The position numbers and the translations under genes were made by a program. Shown here in pieces: positions 21,936-34,400 of a stretch of 64,000 bases of DNA. The stretch is taken from NCBI RefSeq assembly GCF_026745355.1, contig NC_079202.1:64019055-64083054 (forward strand), given 5' to 3'. Source of the DNA: Beta vulgaris subsp. vulgaris. Its lineage: Eukaryota > Streptophyta > Magnoliopsida > Caryophyllales > Amaranthaceae. The notes under the pieces were generated by a model. The model was not told the DNA's origin and searched no databases. It worked only from the letters and a program-made list of their open reading frames with translations. Positions within the stretch are counted from its first letter, which is position 1. Each line of letters begins with the position of its first letter.

Positions 21936-24255
21936 TCATTTGCAGGTGCAAGGATCGCATTGGCAGTTGGAACCGCACTTGCATCCATCGTTTTCGGCAG
22001 GAACGCCCATCTCCGATCCTTCCTCGTACCTGTATACGTTCAATATCACAAGTAGTCCACAATTGTAAGTATAACTCTTTCACTATTTCCTTCCTTTATC
22101 AGTGTCGTATTCTTTCCAGTTTAATTTAAACAAATCTATAAATATTCATCATTATTTAAATTTTTTAAATATTTAAACTTATGGGTAGATAATTAACAAA
22201 TATAATTAATAAAGACATGAACATAAATCCATTAATGTACAATTTATTGTTCATAAAATAAATATATTTGGTGAATATATATATTGAGAATAAGACATAC
22301 AAGAAAAAAGAAAGATATAAGACTATACAAGATTAACAAAAACAATTACAAGAAAAGAAAAATCATATCAAAAAAATACCGTTATGATAGGTTTAGGCCT
22401 TTAGGGATACCTTAGTAAGGGTAGAAATATTGAACTTTAGGACATAAATATATGTTTCCTACTCATTCTCAAACCTCTCATATCAAAAAACTCATCCCCT
22501 AACTTCAACTTTTTCAAAAGTGTTTCTTAAGCTAAAAAAAACTACTTCAAACCTCTCATTACCAAATACCCACGTTAGAAAATTGACTAGAATCATCTAA
22601 TATATGTTCAACCCTCTATTTTTACCCCAAACCTCTCTTAACCAAACAGTAACTATGTAATACCTATATATTTACTAATTGTAGTGACCGTCTCAAAAAA
22701 TAAGATAATATTTTGTAAAGTTATAGGGTAGCTCATTAAGGAGTTTTAACTTATCTTGCATGTCTAGCTCAGAGGATCTTCCATGTCCTCGATCATGTGA
22801 CCAAACCCTTTTAAAAGGTAGATTGAATCAAAATAGTTTGTATACGGACCTTGATGGAGGCATGAGTGAGCTTTATCTTACTAACTACTTTTTCTTTTTG
22901 TGAACCAATCATTTCAATGTGCATAAATTTGATAAAATATTCAAAATCACCCTAATTTCCCAAGTACTAATAAATTACATCAGGTTTCATTTTTTATTTT
23001 AAGCTATGTTTGAGAAAGTATTTCAGGTGACTTAAATAATAAGGAGCTATAATGTTAAATTGCTTATATGATTAGTGGTGTTTGGTGAAGGAACTTAAAT
23101 AAAATTTAAGTCCAAAATTTGATTGAAATTGAATTGGAATAGAATATAGCGTATGAGATCAGGTGCTAAAACTTTTTAACTTTTTTGTATTTTCCTTTTA
23201 TCTTTTGAAGCCTAAAAATATTTTTTTTTAATCTTTTTAAACCTAAACAATATTTCAGCTACAGTCATAAATAATTTTACCAAACAGATTATACAATCAA
23301 TTAACTTATCAATTTCAACATATTAATAATTTTAGCTATTACCTAATTAACTTCAACCACCTTATCAGTTCTATTTCAACCAATATTACCAAACATAGCC
23401 TTAATCATTCAAAGATTATTTCACTATCTTGTGTGGTCACACTTTTTTTCTCTTGAGACATGATCTAATTTTTCTCCTACCCCAACATGCAAGGATAAAA
23501 ATAAATTAGAATTAAAAAACAAAAAAGGGTTTGATAAATATGTCAAACATCTCCAACTTAATAATCAAGAGCCAAAAACAGTACTTACGAGATCTTGGGA
23601 GCAACACCGTAGATTTGAATAGTAGGCTTGGAAGCGTTCTCGCCAAAGTCTGGGAACATCTTGCACCTGGATCAACAAATTTTGATAAAGAAACAAAAAA
23701 GATATCAATTAATTGCAACACTTAGTTAATAAATAGAATTTTCCCCTTTTTTTCCTACTTTTTCATTTTGTAAGATTTAGAAGATGGAAGAACATCCAGG
23801 CAAATGAACGAGAAAATAACAAAATCTCATCGACCCATGTAAATAATGGGTATACCAATTGTAAGTTTGTGTAAGTTAAAAATACAGGAAAATACTACAC
23901 AAACACCGCTATTCTTTTTATTTTTTTATAAACATAATCAAATACTACCATGACATGCTATTATTAACGTGACTCAGTGATAATTTTAGACAAGTCAAAA
24001 AGAATTCTAGTTTAATCCTTTTTTTGAAAAAAATTATAGAAAAGAAAGATTTATTAAAATTGGTTTTTCTTATAGTGATGATCTCTAATCTACCATTTTG
24101 TCCCTTTATTTTTTTTTCACAAAACCTCATTATTAAATTTTAAACATGAGCAATGAATCAAGAGTGACAATTAAACAGAGTAGGGGTTACCCTCCGCAGC
24201 CGTTGCCACACTGGCAAGAAGATCCACAACCACAGTTTCCACCACAGCAAGACAT
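21936..24255 (-). CDS. MT2: Type 2 metallothionein
   Basis: Small cysteine-rich cytosolic protein that binds Cu, Zn or Cd through thiolate clusters and buffers metals and oxidative stress. Three exons: 24191-24255, 23589-23666, 21936-22029, with GT-AG junctions; frames join to 78 aa. The N-terminal Cys domain [20 protein letters not shown] has the CC, CxC, CxxxCxC and CxxC spacing of plant type 2 proteins and is completed by GGCKMFPDF. A Cys-free linker of about 35 residues follows ([18 protein letters not shown], then YEEGSEMGV). The C-terminal Cys domain is [16 protein letters not shown], with three CxC motifs. A TATA-like element lies about 105 bp upstream of the ATG. Intron 2 is about 1.56 kb and carries a MITE-like repeat. 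The protein is far too short to be found by ORF length; it is recognised by the cysteine pattern. Confidence 0.95.
23003..23400. mobile_element. Harbinger-like MITE in metallothionein intron 2
   Basis: The ends are inverted: GCTATGTTTG at 23003 and CAAACATAGCC ending at 23400. TTAA lies immediately outside on the left and again just after the right end. TGTTTGG-type ends with a short TTA/TAA-like duplication are typical of PIF/Harbinger MITEs. The interior is AT-rich without ORFs. The boundary may be off by one or two bases. Confidence 0.55.
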
Positions 24256-24358
24256 TCTTTTAATTTGAGAAAATGGGAGCAAAAGTTGGGAAAGTAAAGA
24301 AGAAAGATATAATCAAAACAGAATAGAGCGGATAGATAATGAAGAGTAGAGAGGAGGT

Positions 24359-24365
24359 ACTTATA
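24359..24365 (-). promoter_or_regulatory. TATA-like element of the metallothionein gene
   Basis: On the minus strand this reads TATAAGT, 104-110 bases upstream of the MT2 ATG at 24255. That fits a core promoter with a 5' UTR of about 75 bases. It is inferred from position and sequence only. Confidence 0.4.
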
Positions 24366-24551
24366 ACAGTGATTGAAAAGAGAATGTGATTCATCTGCCG
24401 CCCACTTGTCATCATCTTATAGAAAGCTATTTCCAAGCTTCAATTACCGTCCATTACTGGCATCGGGAATCGGGATTGAGGGAAGGTCTATCTTCCACGT
24501 AATTTGGATTTTTGTGTGGCCATTTAGATTTTAGGGGTTTCTTAATTCTTA

Positions 24552-24835
24552 CTTCCTCTGTCTTTTTTTATTTGCTACATTTTGCCATTTAGAGGTATTT
24601 CAATTTATTTGTTACATTTGCAAATATTTTCATAGATAGTTCATAGGTCCCACACTTTATTTACAAATTTGTCATCACTCCCTTCTTGATTTTGTAAATG
24701 TTTCCATATATAATACATAGGTCCCACAATTTACCTATTTGCTTTTTTGTTAATTCCATTTATATCAATGGTCTCCACTCCCTCCTTGATCTTTGTGAAA
24801 AAGTGCTTGTAGCAAATAAAAAAAGACGGAGGGAG
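24552..24835. mobile_element. Stowaway-like MITE between MT2 and ASHR1
   Basis: The ends are CTTCCTCTGTCTTTTTTTAT on the left and the complement of ATAAAAAAAGACGGAGGGAG on the right, a 284-bp element flanked by TA on both sides. The inverted ends continue as TTTGCTACA / TGTAGCAAA. It sits in the roughly 1.05-kb divergent intergenic space and could affect either promoter. Confidence 0.8.
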
Positions 24836-25304
24836 TATATCTTTATTCTTTATAGTAAAAAAAGAGAATTGAGGGAAGGTCATCATCTTGTATCAACACG
24901 TCAATTTTTGGGCCAATGAGTCTAAAAGAAACAAAGTATGGAAAATTTCTTATGCGGACCAATATGTTCCCATAAGGAAAATAAGATCAAACCTCTTAAT
25001 TTTTCTTTCATCAGTTTAAGCAAAACAAACTTCTCCTACTTTCTCTCTGTTCATCATCATCGTAATCTCCGCCACTATTATCATCATCGTCTCGCATCTC
25101 GCATGGTATTTTCAGAAGTGATAATGTTAGTCCGACTAGACTATAGTCTATAGAAGTACATTTTATATTTACTCGTTTTGCATTAAAGAAGTTTGCGCTA
25201 ATTGATGGCAAGGGTTTAACCGTTAACTGTAATGTCCATAGAAGTAGTTTTGTGGTGAGTGAGTGAGTTGGAACTTGGAAGTGGGGGAAGAAGAAGCATC
25301 AAGC

Positions 25305-28300
25305 ATGGAGGAGCTTCGCCGCGCTCTCGCGGAACTGAGTCTGACGGTTTCATTTCTGCCAGAAAAAGGCCGTTGTCTTCTTGCCGCCAACAACTTTTCT
25401 CCAGGTCTGTCTTTTTTAGGAAGATTTCTTACCAACGACATTGACTACAAGTTTCCTGTTTGAATTAATCAATAACTTTCTTATACAGTTAATTAAATCA
25501 ATATACGTTCTCAAACAATCATTCCAAGTTCATTAGTAATTTGCTAATTTGCTAATTTGCTGCTGCAACAAACCCAATTCCCTGCACTTAGCTATTATAT
25601 ATACTAATTACTAGTTAGGAAAGCAGGTAAGGTGTTTGTGAAAATTACCCTAGAATGACTTTATGTGTTCCTTCTATTCTTAGTTCTTACTAGAGCAGCG
25701 TACTTTGGTGTTGATCATTGTTTTTTGGTACTGATAACTGATTTACTTGTAGTGCCTTCATAAGTCATAATTGCTAACTATTACCTTAATGGGGAGGGGT
25801 ACCTGCTCTCTATCCCCAGCTAAGTGGCCAGGTTTCAATGTTAATTCCCAATTCCACCCAACTTGTAATCTAAAGTCTAAACAATGATATACTTAACTTC
25901 GGCTTCGTCCTTCATTCCACCTCTGTATTCTTGCCAACCTCGTCAGAATGGTCTAGTTAGCAGATTTTCCTTACCTGCTTGGAAAGCAAATATGTACCCT
26001 AAATCTGTAATCAACTATCTTCGCTGCTTCAACTGGGTTTCGCGACTGTTCGTGGACACAAGTAGGGTAGCTGAGTAATGAATCTTTGTCTACAACCAAT
26101 AGGCTTTCCTGTCCAATTTTCATTGACCTGTAGCTCTGTCACTGCAGGCGAGATTATCATAAGTCAAGAACCTTGTATTTCTGTACCAAACAATTCCTCG
26201 GGGGTCTCAAGATGTGAAGTCTGTTTTGCGACTGCTAATGTCAAGAAATGCTCTGCTTGTCATCTTGTGTGGTATTGTGGAAGGACATGCCAGGTATCTT
26301 ATCATCAGTATGCGTGTTCTGATCTGCTATTAATATTCCTATTTGAAATGGTTGTTTTCTAGAGAAGCCTTTGAAGCTGAGATCTCAGAGACGAAGTGTG
26401 CATAAGAGAACATCTAAATTGTCAATGCATACCATAAGAACGTTATACACTGGAATAAAACTTTTATGACTCCTTACTAATTAGAGAAAATGGCATCATT
26501 GATGTATACTCAACGCCTCATGTCTCTCTAATGTATGTGAACAATCAATATATGTGTCAGAATAATTAGTATTTTTTTCTTCTCCAAAGTTCGAAGCAAA
26601 ATTATGATTTCTATATATATCCTCTTGTTTTGGTGAATTCCACTTGATAGCATAGAATATCACTTGTAACCAAATTTAGGATCAGTAGCGTCAACTATAC
26701 AGCCAAAGCATCAACATTTGGGTTGGGATGCTTTTTAATTTTTCAAGAACGGGGAGAGCTTTGAGTGGATTATTTTGTATATATCCTGATGTTTTCGTTA
26801 ATCCCACTTTGATGTACTCTTCATATATTGTTGGATAGTTGAAGAAATGCTATTTGTTTCTCATCTACCAGAAAGCAGATTGGACTTTGCATCGTGTTGA
26901 ATGCCAGACACTCTCAAAGCTTGGAAAGGAACGACAGAAGTACCTTACACCCTCTATACGCCTGATGGTAAAGCTCTACTTGAGAAGAAAGCTGCAGGAC
27001 GAAAATGTGGGGCATCTTGCATATGTCATGTTTCTTTGAATTCAACTCATTAGAGAAATTCTTCATATAATAGCAGAAGGCAAAGCTTTATGGCCATACT
27101 CATTGCATGTACAGAGATTTATCTCCTGGCCTATACTCCTATATTTGCAGTAACTGTCATGACTTGGAAGTTCTGCTGATATTTATTTTTTTCTGACGTG
27201 AGATGCCTTTGTCTCCATTTTATTGTCAAAGTTCTTACCAACTTGACCAAGTTACTTACCTAGTATTGTTCTCAGCCAAATAGCTTGTCTCCATTAATTT
27301 GTTTTCCGATCCTAACTAAGAGCTGGGTTCTTTTGGCAGGTTATACCAACAACCGTGACTGACAACTACAACTTGGTGGAGGCCTTGGTGTCGCGTATCC
27401 TTGCTTGCTTGTTGCTATTTTGTATAATGCATCTACACATCCTTCTCTTGACATGCTCTTCTCCTAAACTTTACTGTTTTACTTAACCACATACCTTTGA
27501 AGATATGCCTGACATGGATGAGAAGCAGCTGCTTCTATATGCACAGATGGCCAACCTTGTTAACGTAATACTTCAGTGGCCTGACCTGAAACTAAAAGAA
27601 ATTGCAGAGAACTTTTCCAAGGTTTGCGTTGAAACGCGAAGTGGGCTAGTTTCAGATTAATTTGACTTCGAATATGTTCAGTGCTGGATATGCTCTGATT
27701 GCGCAATGCTTAACCTTTTTGCCGACCAATACCAATATTATGCCTGGTGTTACATTATAGATTATGAGAAAGTTATATAATGTCGTCGATTTGTTACTCC
27801 TGTAACCTCAAGCACACTTACATCAAGTTCTTTTCTAAAAACAAATATAATTGTTATCTCAGTGCTTCAAGAAAGACTTAAGCATTTGTTTGGTTGATCG
27901 GATTTCTAGTGAGGTTTGAAATTGTTATCATGATAGTTAATTCCGTCTTTTGTCACTCTTTCTTCTTTAGTTTGTGGAATCTGGAACTGTCTTTCATTGC
28001 TCTATGTTGTTGCAGCTTGCGTGCAATGCACACAGTATCTGTGATCCAGAACTCAGGCCTCTCGGTACTGGACTCTATCCTGTTATATCTGTCATCAATC
28101 ACAGGTGATCTGGCTACATTTCTCCCTTCTACATGTACTTTCTCTGAAACTGTTTCTGCTAATTGGTTATATGTACTTCAGCTGCTTCCCAAATGCTGTA
28201 TTGATGTTTGAAGGAAGAACAGCCGTGGTTCGTGCTGTGCAATGCATACCTAAAGGTACTGAGGTACTAAATATCATTCAACTAGTACTTCTCTGAATCC

Positions 28301-30585
28301 TGTCGCAAATTGCATACTTCTCCAAATCCTGTGTTGCAACTTGCATACTTCTCCAAATCCTGTGTTGCAACTTGCAATTATTTTAAATGTGTTAGAGTAG
28401 CATTAACATTGCACAAACTAAGTTGTATTCTTCTGTCCATACCATCCCAAGTATGAACTGATCCCCTCCCCCTAATAGCTGGGGAAAGAGAAACATAAAG
28501 GGTGGCATTTCGGAAACCTGATCGCTATTTTTCTTCTGATGCTCATTAAGGTATTGATAAGTTATATAGAGACGGCTGCAAGCACCATGACTAGGCAAAA
28601 GGCTCTAAAAGAACAGTATTTCTTCAGCTGCTCGTGTCCTCGGTGCATGAAACTGGTAATTTCCTAGAATAATGCCCTTATACATTAATCAAACTAAAGT
28701 TTGACACCAGCCCTCTTATTATATTGAAGGGGCAAAACGAAGATATTCAAGAAAGTGCAATATTGGAAGGTTATAGGTGTGATGATTATACATGCATGGG
28801 TTTTTTACTTCGTGATTCAGGTACATATTTTCTTTAGCAAATTCATGAACATCACTTGGATATCTATGTTCAGTTATATTGTCACGATATGCAGATAACA
28901 AGGTGTTCATATGCCAAGAATGTGGCTGTGTGAGGAATTTGGAAGATATTAAACAGATTGCAAGTAAAGTGAAAACCTTTTCTGAAAAGGCTGAAGTTTC
29001 CCTTAAATCAGGGAGTATCCTTTCTGATGTTTTCTAAAAGCCAGGAAAGTAGGAATATTGTTCATATTCTACGGTTACTTTGCCGTGTATCTCGGTTCCC
29101 CCTCCCCAATATTATTCCTCTTCCTTCTATCATTTCCCATGGAGTTGGTTCTTTGACAAAGTTCAGATTGTGAAGAAGCTGGTTCTTTGTATAGCATGGT
29201 TGAAAAGCTACAGTTAAAATTATGTCATCCATCATCTCTTAATCTAATGCGCACACGAGATTCTCTCTTAAAGGTACATTATGAGGTGCTTAACTTTTCT
29301 TCCTGCAGTAAGCACAAGTTAAGGGGGGAACCTGTTTGTTGCAAAATTTCAAATTGTGTGAAGTCTTTTTTTCATATTTTCTTTGACCATTTAGAAGAGT
29401 AATGAATGTGTTGGCTTTTTACGTCAATATATCAAAAAGCTCGTCGCTCTTTGCAGAGTGAAGCTATGAATGTCGCAAGAGGGGGATTAAAAACAGATAC
29501 ATAGTGGAGATGTCGGAGCTCCAGGAACCTTAGAAAGCTTTAGAGAACATTGGACTGCAGATACTAAATAATTCAGATTTTTCTTGCGTGTATAATACTA
29601 GTGAGCTTATGCGCTATATATAGGTGCATATCCAAGAGACACAATGAAGTGTTGAGCAATCCTTTTCCAATTATCTTAATTGGACTTTAGTGAGTGCAAT
29701 TCTTGGAAGCTGAATGAATATAGCTCTTTTATCATTTCTACATTTAATTTTCTGAATTAGTGTTGGACTGTTGTCTGTTGGTACATCAATCTTCCAACAT
29801 AATTTATAAACTTATATCGGATAATAAGCACCTGCATCTCATTGATATACAATCTCATTGCAGATTTATATGAAGCTGAGTAACTGGGAAGATGCACTAG
29901 TTTATTGTAGAATGACTGTCCCTGTTTATGAAAGTAAGCCTCGATATCTTCTGTTAGGTCAGAGTGTTCATTTCAAGTTTGATTAAGGTTTCATTTTGTT
30001 GGCGGGACTGGTGGTCTTTCTAATTATATAGATTCTAGGTATAGAGCTGTTAATTTTCAATCTCTTGCCAACTCTTTTTGACCATTTGTGGGACTTCTTT
30101 TACAGTGGTATACCCTGGTTGTCATCCTATGCTTGGATTGCAATATTATACATGTGGAAAACTCGAATGGTAAGAATTTGCTCTTGATTTTAAACAGTCC
30201 ATGTTCCTCCCCCCCCCCCCCCCCCACCCCCCCAAAACAAAAAAACAAATTGCTACATTGTCTATGTGTAGCCTTCATTGATTACATAGAATTCTAGATA
30301 TGCTATGATCAAGAAGAGGATGCTAGATATAATTAAATTTATCTGGGAAACGGTTATGCTCTAACTTGATTAATTACCCTTGTTATGTGGATCAATTTTG
30401 AGAAAGACAATGTGCACAGGTTACTTGGGGAGACCGAGAATTGTGTTAGATCATTAATGAAGGCTGTGGATATATTGCGAGTGACCCATGGGACAAACAC
30501 GCAATTTACCAAAGAGTTACTTGTCAAGCTGGAGGAAGCCCGTGCTGAAGCCTCTTTCAAACTTAAGACCTTTGATGAGGACTGA
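25305..30585 (+). CDS. ASHR1: SET/MYND-domain lysine methyltransferase, ASHR1-like
   Basis: SMYD-type protein predicted to transfer methyl groups from S-adenosylmethionine to lysine. Fourteen exons: 25305-25404, 26148-26293, 26872-27006, 27340-27394, 27503-27621, 28016-28104, 28182-28263, 28551-28655, 28730-28820, 28895-29014, 29167-29273, 29864-29933, 30106-30169, 30420-30585. All phases agree and total 482 aa; I recall 480 for Arabidopsis ASHR1. Domains: split SET N-part (LPEKGRCLLAANNFSPGEII); MYND zinc finger from about residue 56 (RCEVCFATANVKKCSACHLVWYCGRTCQ, split across two exons, then LHRVEC); linker DNYNLVEALVSHM; SET core with VISVINHSCFPNAVLMF (NHSCxPN cofactor motif) and ISYIE (catalytic-site tyrosine); post-SET cysteines FFSCSCPRC; C-terminal TPR-like helices (WLLGETENCVRSLMKAVDIL, LEEARAEASFK). 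The start is the ATG at 25305. The donor after exon 3 (AAT|GTGGGG) is weak but required by the frame. Confidence 0.95.
28287..28376. repeat. Short tandem repeat in ASHR1 intron 7
   Basis: About three copies of a 29-31 bp unit start at 28287, 28316 and 28347. The last two share ACTTCTCCAAATCCTGTG and TTGCAACTTGCA; the first is diverged (CTCTGAATCCTGTCGCAAAT). Entirely intronic. Confidence 0.8.
30209..30233. repeat. Poly-C tract in the last ASHR1 intron
   Basis: A run of 17 C, one A and 7 C. It is G-rich on the minus strand and could form a G-quadruplex. The exact length in any assembly should be treated with caution because homopolymers are error-prone. Confidence 0.9.
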
Positions 30586-31439
30586 ATATGTGCTCTGCTG
30601 CAAGGATCAGTACATCTGTGCCTTTCAAGAAAAAATAGTTTCTGCTTTTCAGTGTTCTATGCTAGCAAGACCTTGTTCTTGAGAATTTGTACAGACTGGA
30701 ATTTCAAACAAATTAATCTGAGATTCGAATTTGTCATTTCCTTCCTCCAGCTTGAGTATCAGTGTTGGCTTCATATATAAGTACTTAGTAGACAATTTGG
30801 AAATTTAATGATAAACTTCCAGAAATTTCGTGTTGTTTTTGTTGAGGACGCCATGAGTTGTATATGAAAATTGAAAAGGACTTGCGAATCTGATAGTAAT
30901 GTTAAGAGCTGTCAGTGTGATCAGACAGATGGCTATAATTTCCATTGTGAAAGGTGATGATATTTGTTAGATGAAGTGAAATTTGCTAAATTTCTTAGCA
31001 TAACAAACTACATCGAAAGAAACAATACATAGCAACTTGGGAGGCAAAAGATCAATGATGAAAATTACAAGGCAGATCATCCATCATTGTAGCCTTGTAG
31101 GGGCCATCAAATGAAAGTTTACTACATCAATCCAAGTTTGCCAGATCGAATTTGATTTCATTCTAGTTCTATCTCAAGCAATTCAAGAACTAAAATAGAG
31201 AAAACCTCTCGGATTGGAGAATACTATATCACTTCAGAACAATGGGAGCTACATTCACTTCTTGGACATTACAGGATTGTACAACAATCATAAATCCAGA
31301 TTCAATAAATTCGTCAACAGGCGTCTTGAAGAACTTTTGTAAATCAGCGACTATAAAAACAACTCATTTTGTGTAGAAGAGAACGTGAATCAAGTGCTTA
31401 ACAAAAAACTTGTACTGTACATAGACTTGAGACTTTTAA
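30586..31439. other. Convergent intergenic region with 3' UTRs of ASHR1 and MPS1
   Basis: About 850 bp between two convergent stop codons. There is no coding signal. It must contain both 3' UTRs and polyadenylation sites, so the transcripts may overlap at their tails. Confidence 0.5.
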
Positions 31440-34400
31440 CTAGCTGGTCTTTGTGATGTGCTCCTGTAGTTGCCGACATATGCTTGAGATTTGCGATAAA
31501 TTTCTAAATTGCTGATCACGAGCTGCTGCAGCTGGATCTCCTAGTAGCTGTTGTAGCTCAGAACATAGACTTGAGACTTTCTCATCATTTGCACAAGATT
31601 CAACTAGCACATCAATAAATTTACAGTTCTGTTCTTGTGCAGGGGACATTACCGACTTTACAGGAGGAACAAGAAATGGGTGTTCGAGAAGCTGAGGGAT
31701 TCTCCATCTTTCATTGCGATCCCATGCAAGACACTTCTTCATAAGATCCAGAAGCCATGGATTGGAAACTGGACCATATATGACTTCATGATTGGGATCA
31801 GTGATTACTTTGAATTTGGCCCAGAATGTCCTGTATTCTGAAAAAGGTGTCCGTCCATATACCATTTGATAAAGAATGCAACCAAGAGACCATATGTCGG
31901 ATGAGCGCCCGCACTTTATAGTGTTCCCATGTGCATCACTCTCGTTGCACATGAATGCCTCTGGAGACATGTAACTCAATGTACCCACCTGCATGAACAT
32001 TAAAGGGTAACTAAGCAGCTAGCACGGCCTGAATTCCAGTTTTTATTCAACAAATCACAATATACCATATATATAGTGGAAGAAGGATTAGAAAACCTGG
32101 GCATCCCGTTGGATGTTGGTTGTGTCACTCATTATAGCTTTAGCAATGCCAAAATCAATGAGCTTCAATGAACCTTTGACAAGGAGGAAATTAGCTGGCT
32201 TCAAGTCAGAGTGCACTATACGTTCCTCATGAATTGTGTTTACAGCTTGGAGTATTTGCTGCCAGTGTATTTGACATAAAGAAAATTATTGCCTTGTACC
32301 CTTTATCTAATCAAAAAGTTAAAACCAGTTTCAAAAGATATATTTCAAACTTCTATCTGAGAGTGACCTATCTATATACCTGGTATAATGGACAATTCAT
32401 AAGCAAGTCAGTCTATATGGTCACCCTTGTCTACTTAATCAGAAACTATGTCTCACAAATAACTTTTAGGGAAACATTAAGCGCAAATACGACAAACAAA
32501 CTTAGCAGAACATTAAAATTCATTCTGCATAAACTAGCAATTCCAGTAGGTTTTGATGAACTAAGAATAATGCCATTTACCTGCCAGTAAAAACGAAGCC
32601 AGTTTTGATCCATAGTTGAGTTGGACCGTTCAATTTCTTTCCATTTTTGTGACAGCATGTGAGCCAAGTCAATTTCTCCATACTCAAGAACCATGTAAAT
32701 ATATCCATCATCTTTGACTCGGTTGTCCTTGCTACTAGTAGAGCCGTTCATGACTTCATGCAATAAAGCTTTATCCGTGACCTAGAAAATAAGATTGCAA
32801 AAAACTTAGTCCAGCAATCAAAGTCCTCAAGAAAGACTTGTAGCTAGTTGGTTTTGTTGTGTAGCTCAATCCGATAAAACCTTTAGATTAATAATAATCT
32901 TCAGGAATGTTTTTGTCGAATGGAACAAGAGGGAGCTTCAGTGTGGTATGATTAGATGAGGGAAATATTCAAGTGTGCTACATCTAATTAAGCCTGCAGC
33001 TAGTACGCAGACATAAGGTACCACTAATTTGATAATTATTTTTTTAATAGACTAATTTGACAACTTTTTAAACGACTGACAAAGTAGAAGACTCGGGGAC
33101 GTGGAGACCACTATTTAAAGGAACCATCTCCATTACATTTTAAGAAAAAAAAAACCTTGTTTTATGAGGACATACAGTGAAATGGGAATTTGAAGAACAC
33201 CTACCTCATAATCAATAAGTTGGATAATGTTATCCTTCCCCTTCAACTTCTTTAAATAGACGATCTCTTGACAAAATCCTAAAGCAGTTGCATAATCACG
33301 ACCTTTGAGCTTGATCTTTTTCAGGGCATAAATTGTACATTCAGATGAAATAACTTTATGAACTTCGCTGCTTCCACCACTTCCTATCTTGCCAAGCCTT
33401 TGATAAAGTTTCCCATTCACCTTAAAGAACAAGTCAGGATCATAACCCTTTCTCCGAGATGGAGCCTTTTCGTGTTTATCTGATTTAGAAGGCTCCAGCT
33501 TTGCATCAGAAGATACGTCTTTTGATGGGGCGCAAGGTGGCGGAATATTTGAAGCATCTGGCGCTCGTTCTTTCTCTTTTACAGCCTGACCTTGAATTTG
33601 AGATGGATCTGTCAATGCTTGACTTTGCTGCAGCAAGTTGCTATTTTGAAGAATTTCTTTAACTTGTGTTGAGGCATTTGTTGCAGAGCTTGAAGCTTGA
33701 GCTCCACTGAGTGCCCTATCAGTATCAGCTACACTGACTAGCATGGATGTAGAACCGGCTTGCTGCATCCCATCTCCTAGGGCTATGTTTTCAGATTTGA
33801 TATTGGCATCAGCTAAGGACCTTACAGCTGAACTGTCTTGATGCAGACACGAATGAGTAGTTGAATTAAGCAGTGGAGCAGACGTTGCGTGGACAGAGGT
33901 TGTGGTGGCACACGAAGATTGTGTCATTGGATGGTTTACATCATTATGCAGGAAGTTCCTAAAGTGGTGCAGCTGATTCTGAAGAGATGACATTCTTGTT
34001 GCAAGTACAGAAGAGCCTCCATCAGCTCTTATAACACCATCTGCATCAGTGCTAACAGGATTCTGGTGTTTTGGTTCATTGCTAATCACATTTGACGACT
34101 CTGCTTGATTAACTGCATCCCAGTCCATTTCTGTCAATGCAAGTGAATCCATATGAGAAGATAAGTTGTCCAATCTGGTGATCAAGTCCAATCTGGTGGC
34201 CTTTTGACCATCAGCGCCTGCATTGATTGCACGATTGAAGGAAAGGAAATGGTATGTTCCCCACAAAATGATTAGGCAATACAATGTTTACCCAGCTTCA
34301 AAGCGGTTAGAGGATATAAATGTCTAGTATGGAAAAAGAAGAAGATGGCATTAAAGAAAGTGAATTCCACTCAAAGGTATATCCAAGCAAAACACACAGA

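Noticed and set aside
25263..25304. Upstream extension of ASHR1 (SWNLEVGEEEASS)
   Set aside because: It begins with GTG, not ATG. The first in-frame ATG is at 25305 and matches the family start.
33133..34284. 383-codon minus-strand frame read as one exon with start MYCLIILWG
   Set aside because: Both ends read through introns. The conserved part lies between acceptor 34218 and donor 33204; the Met start is intronic.
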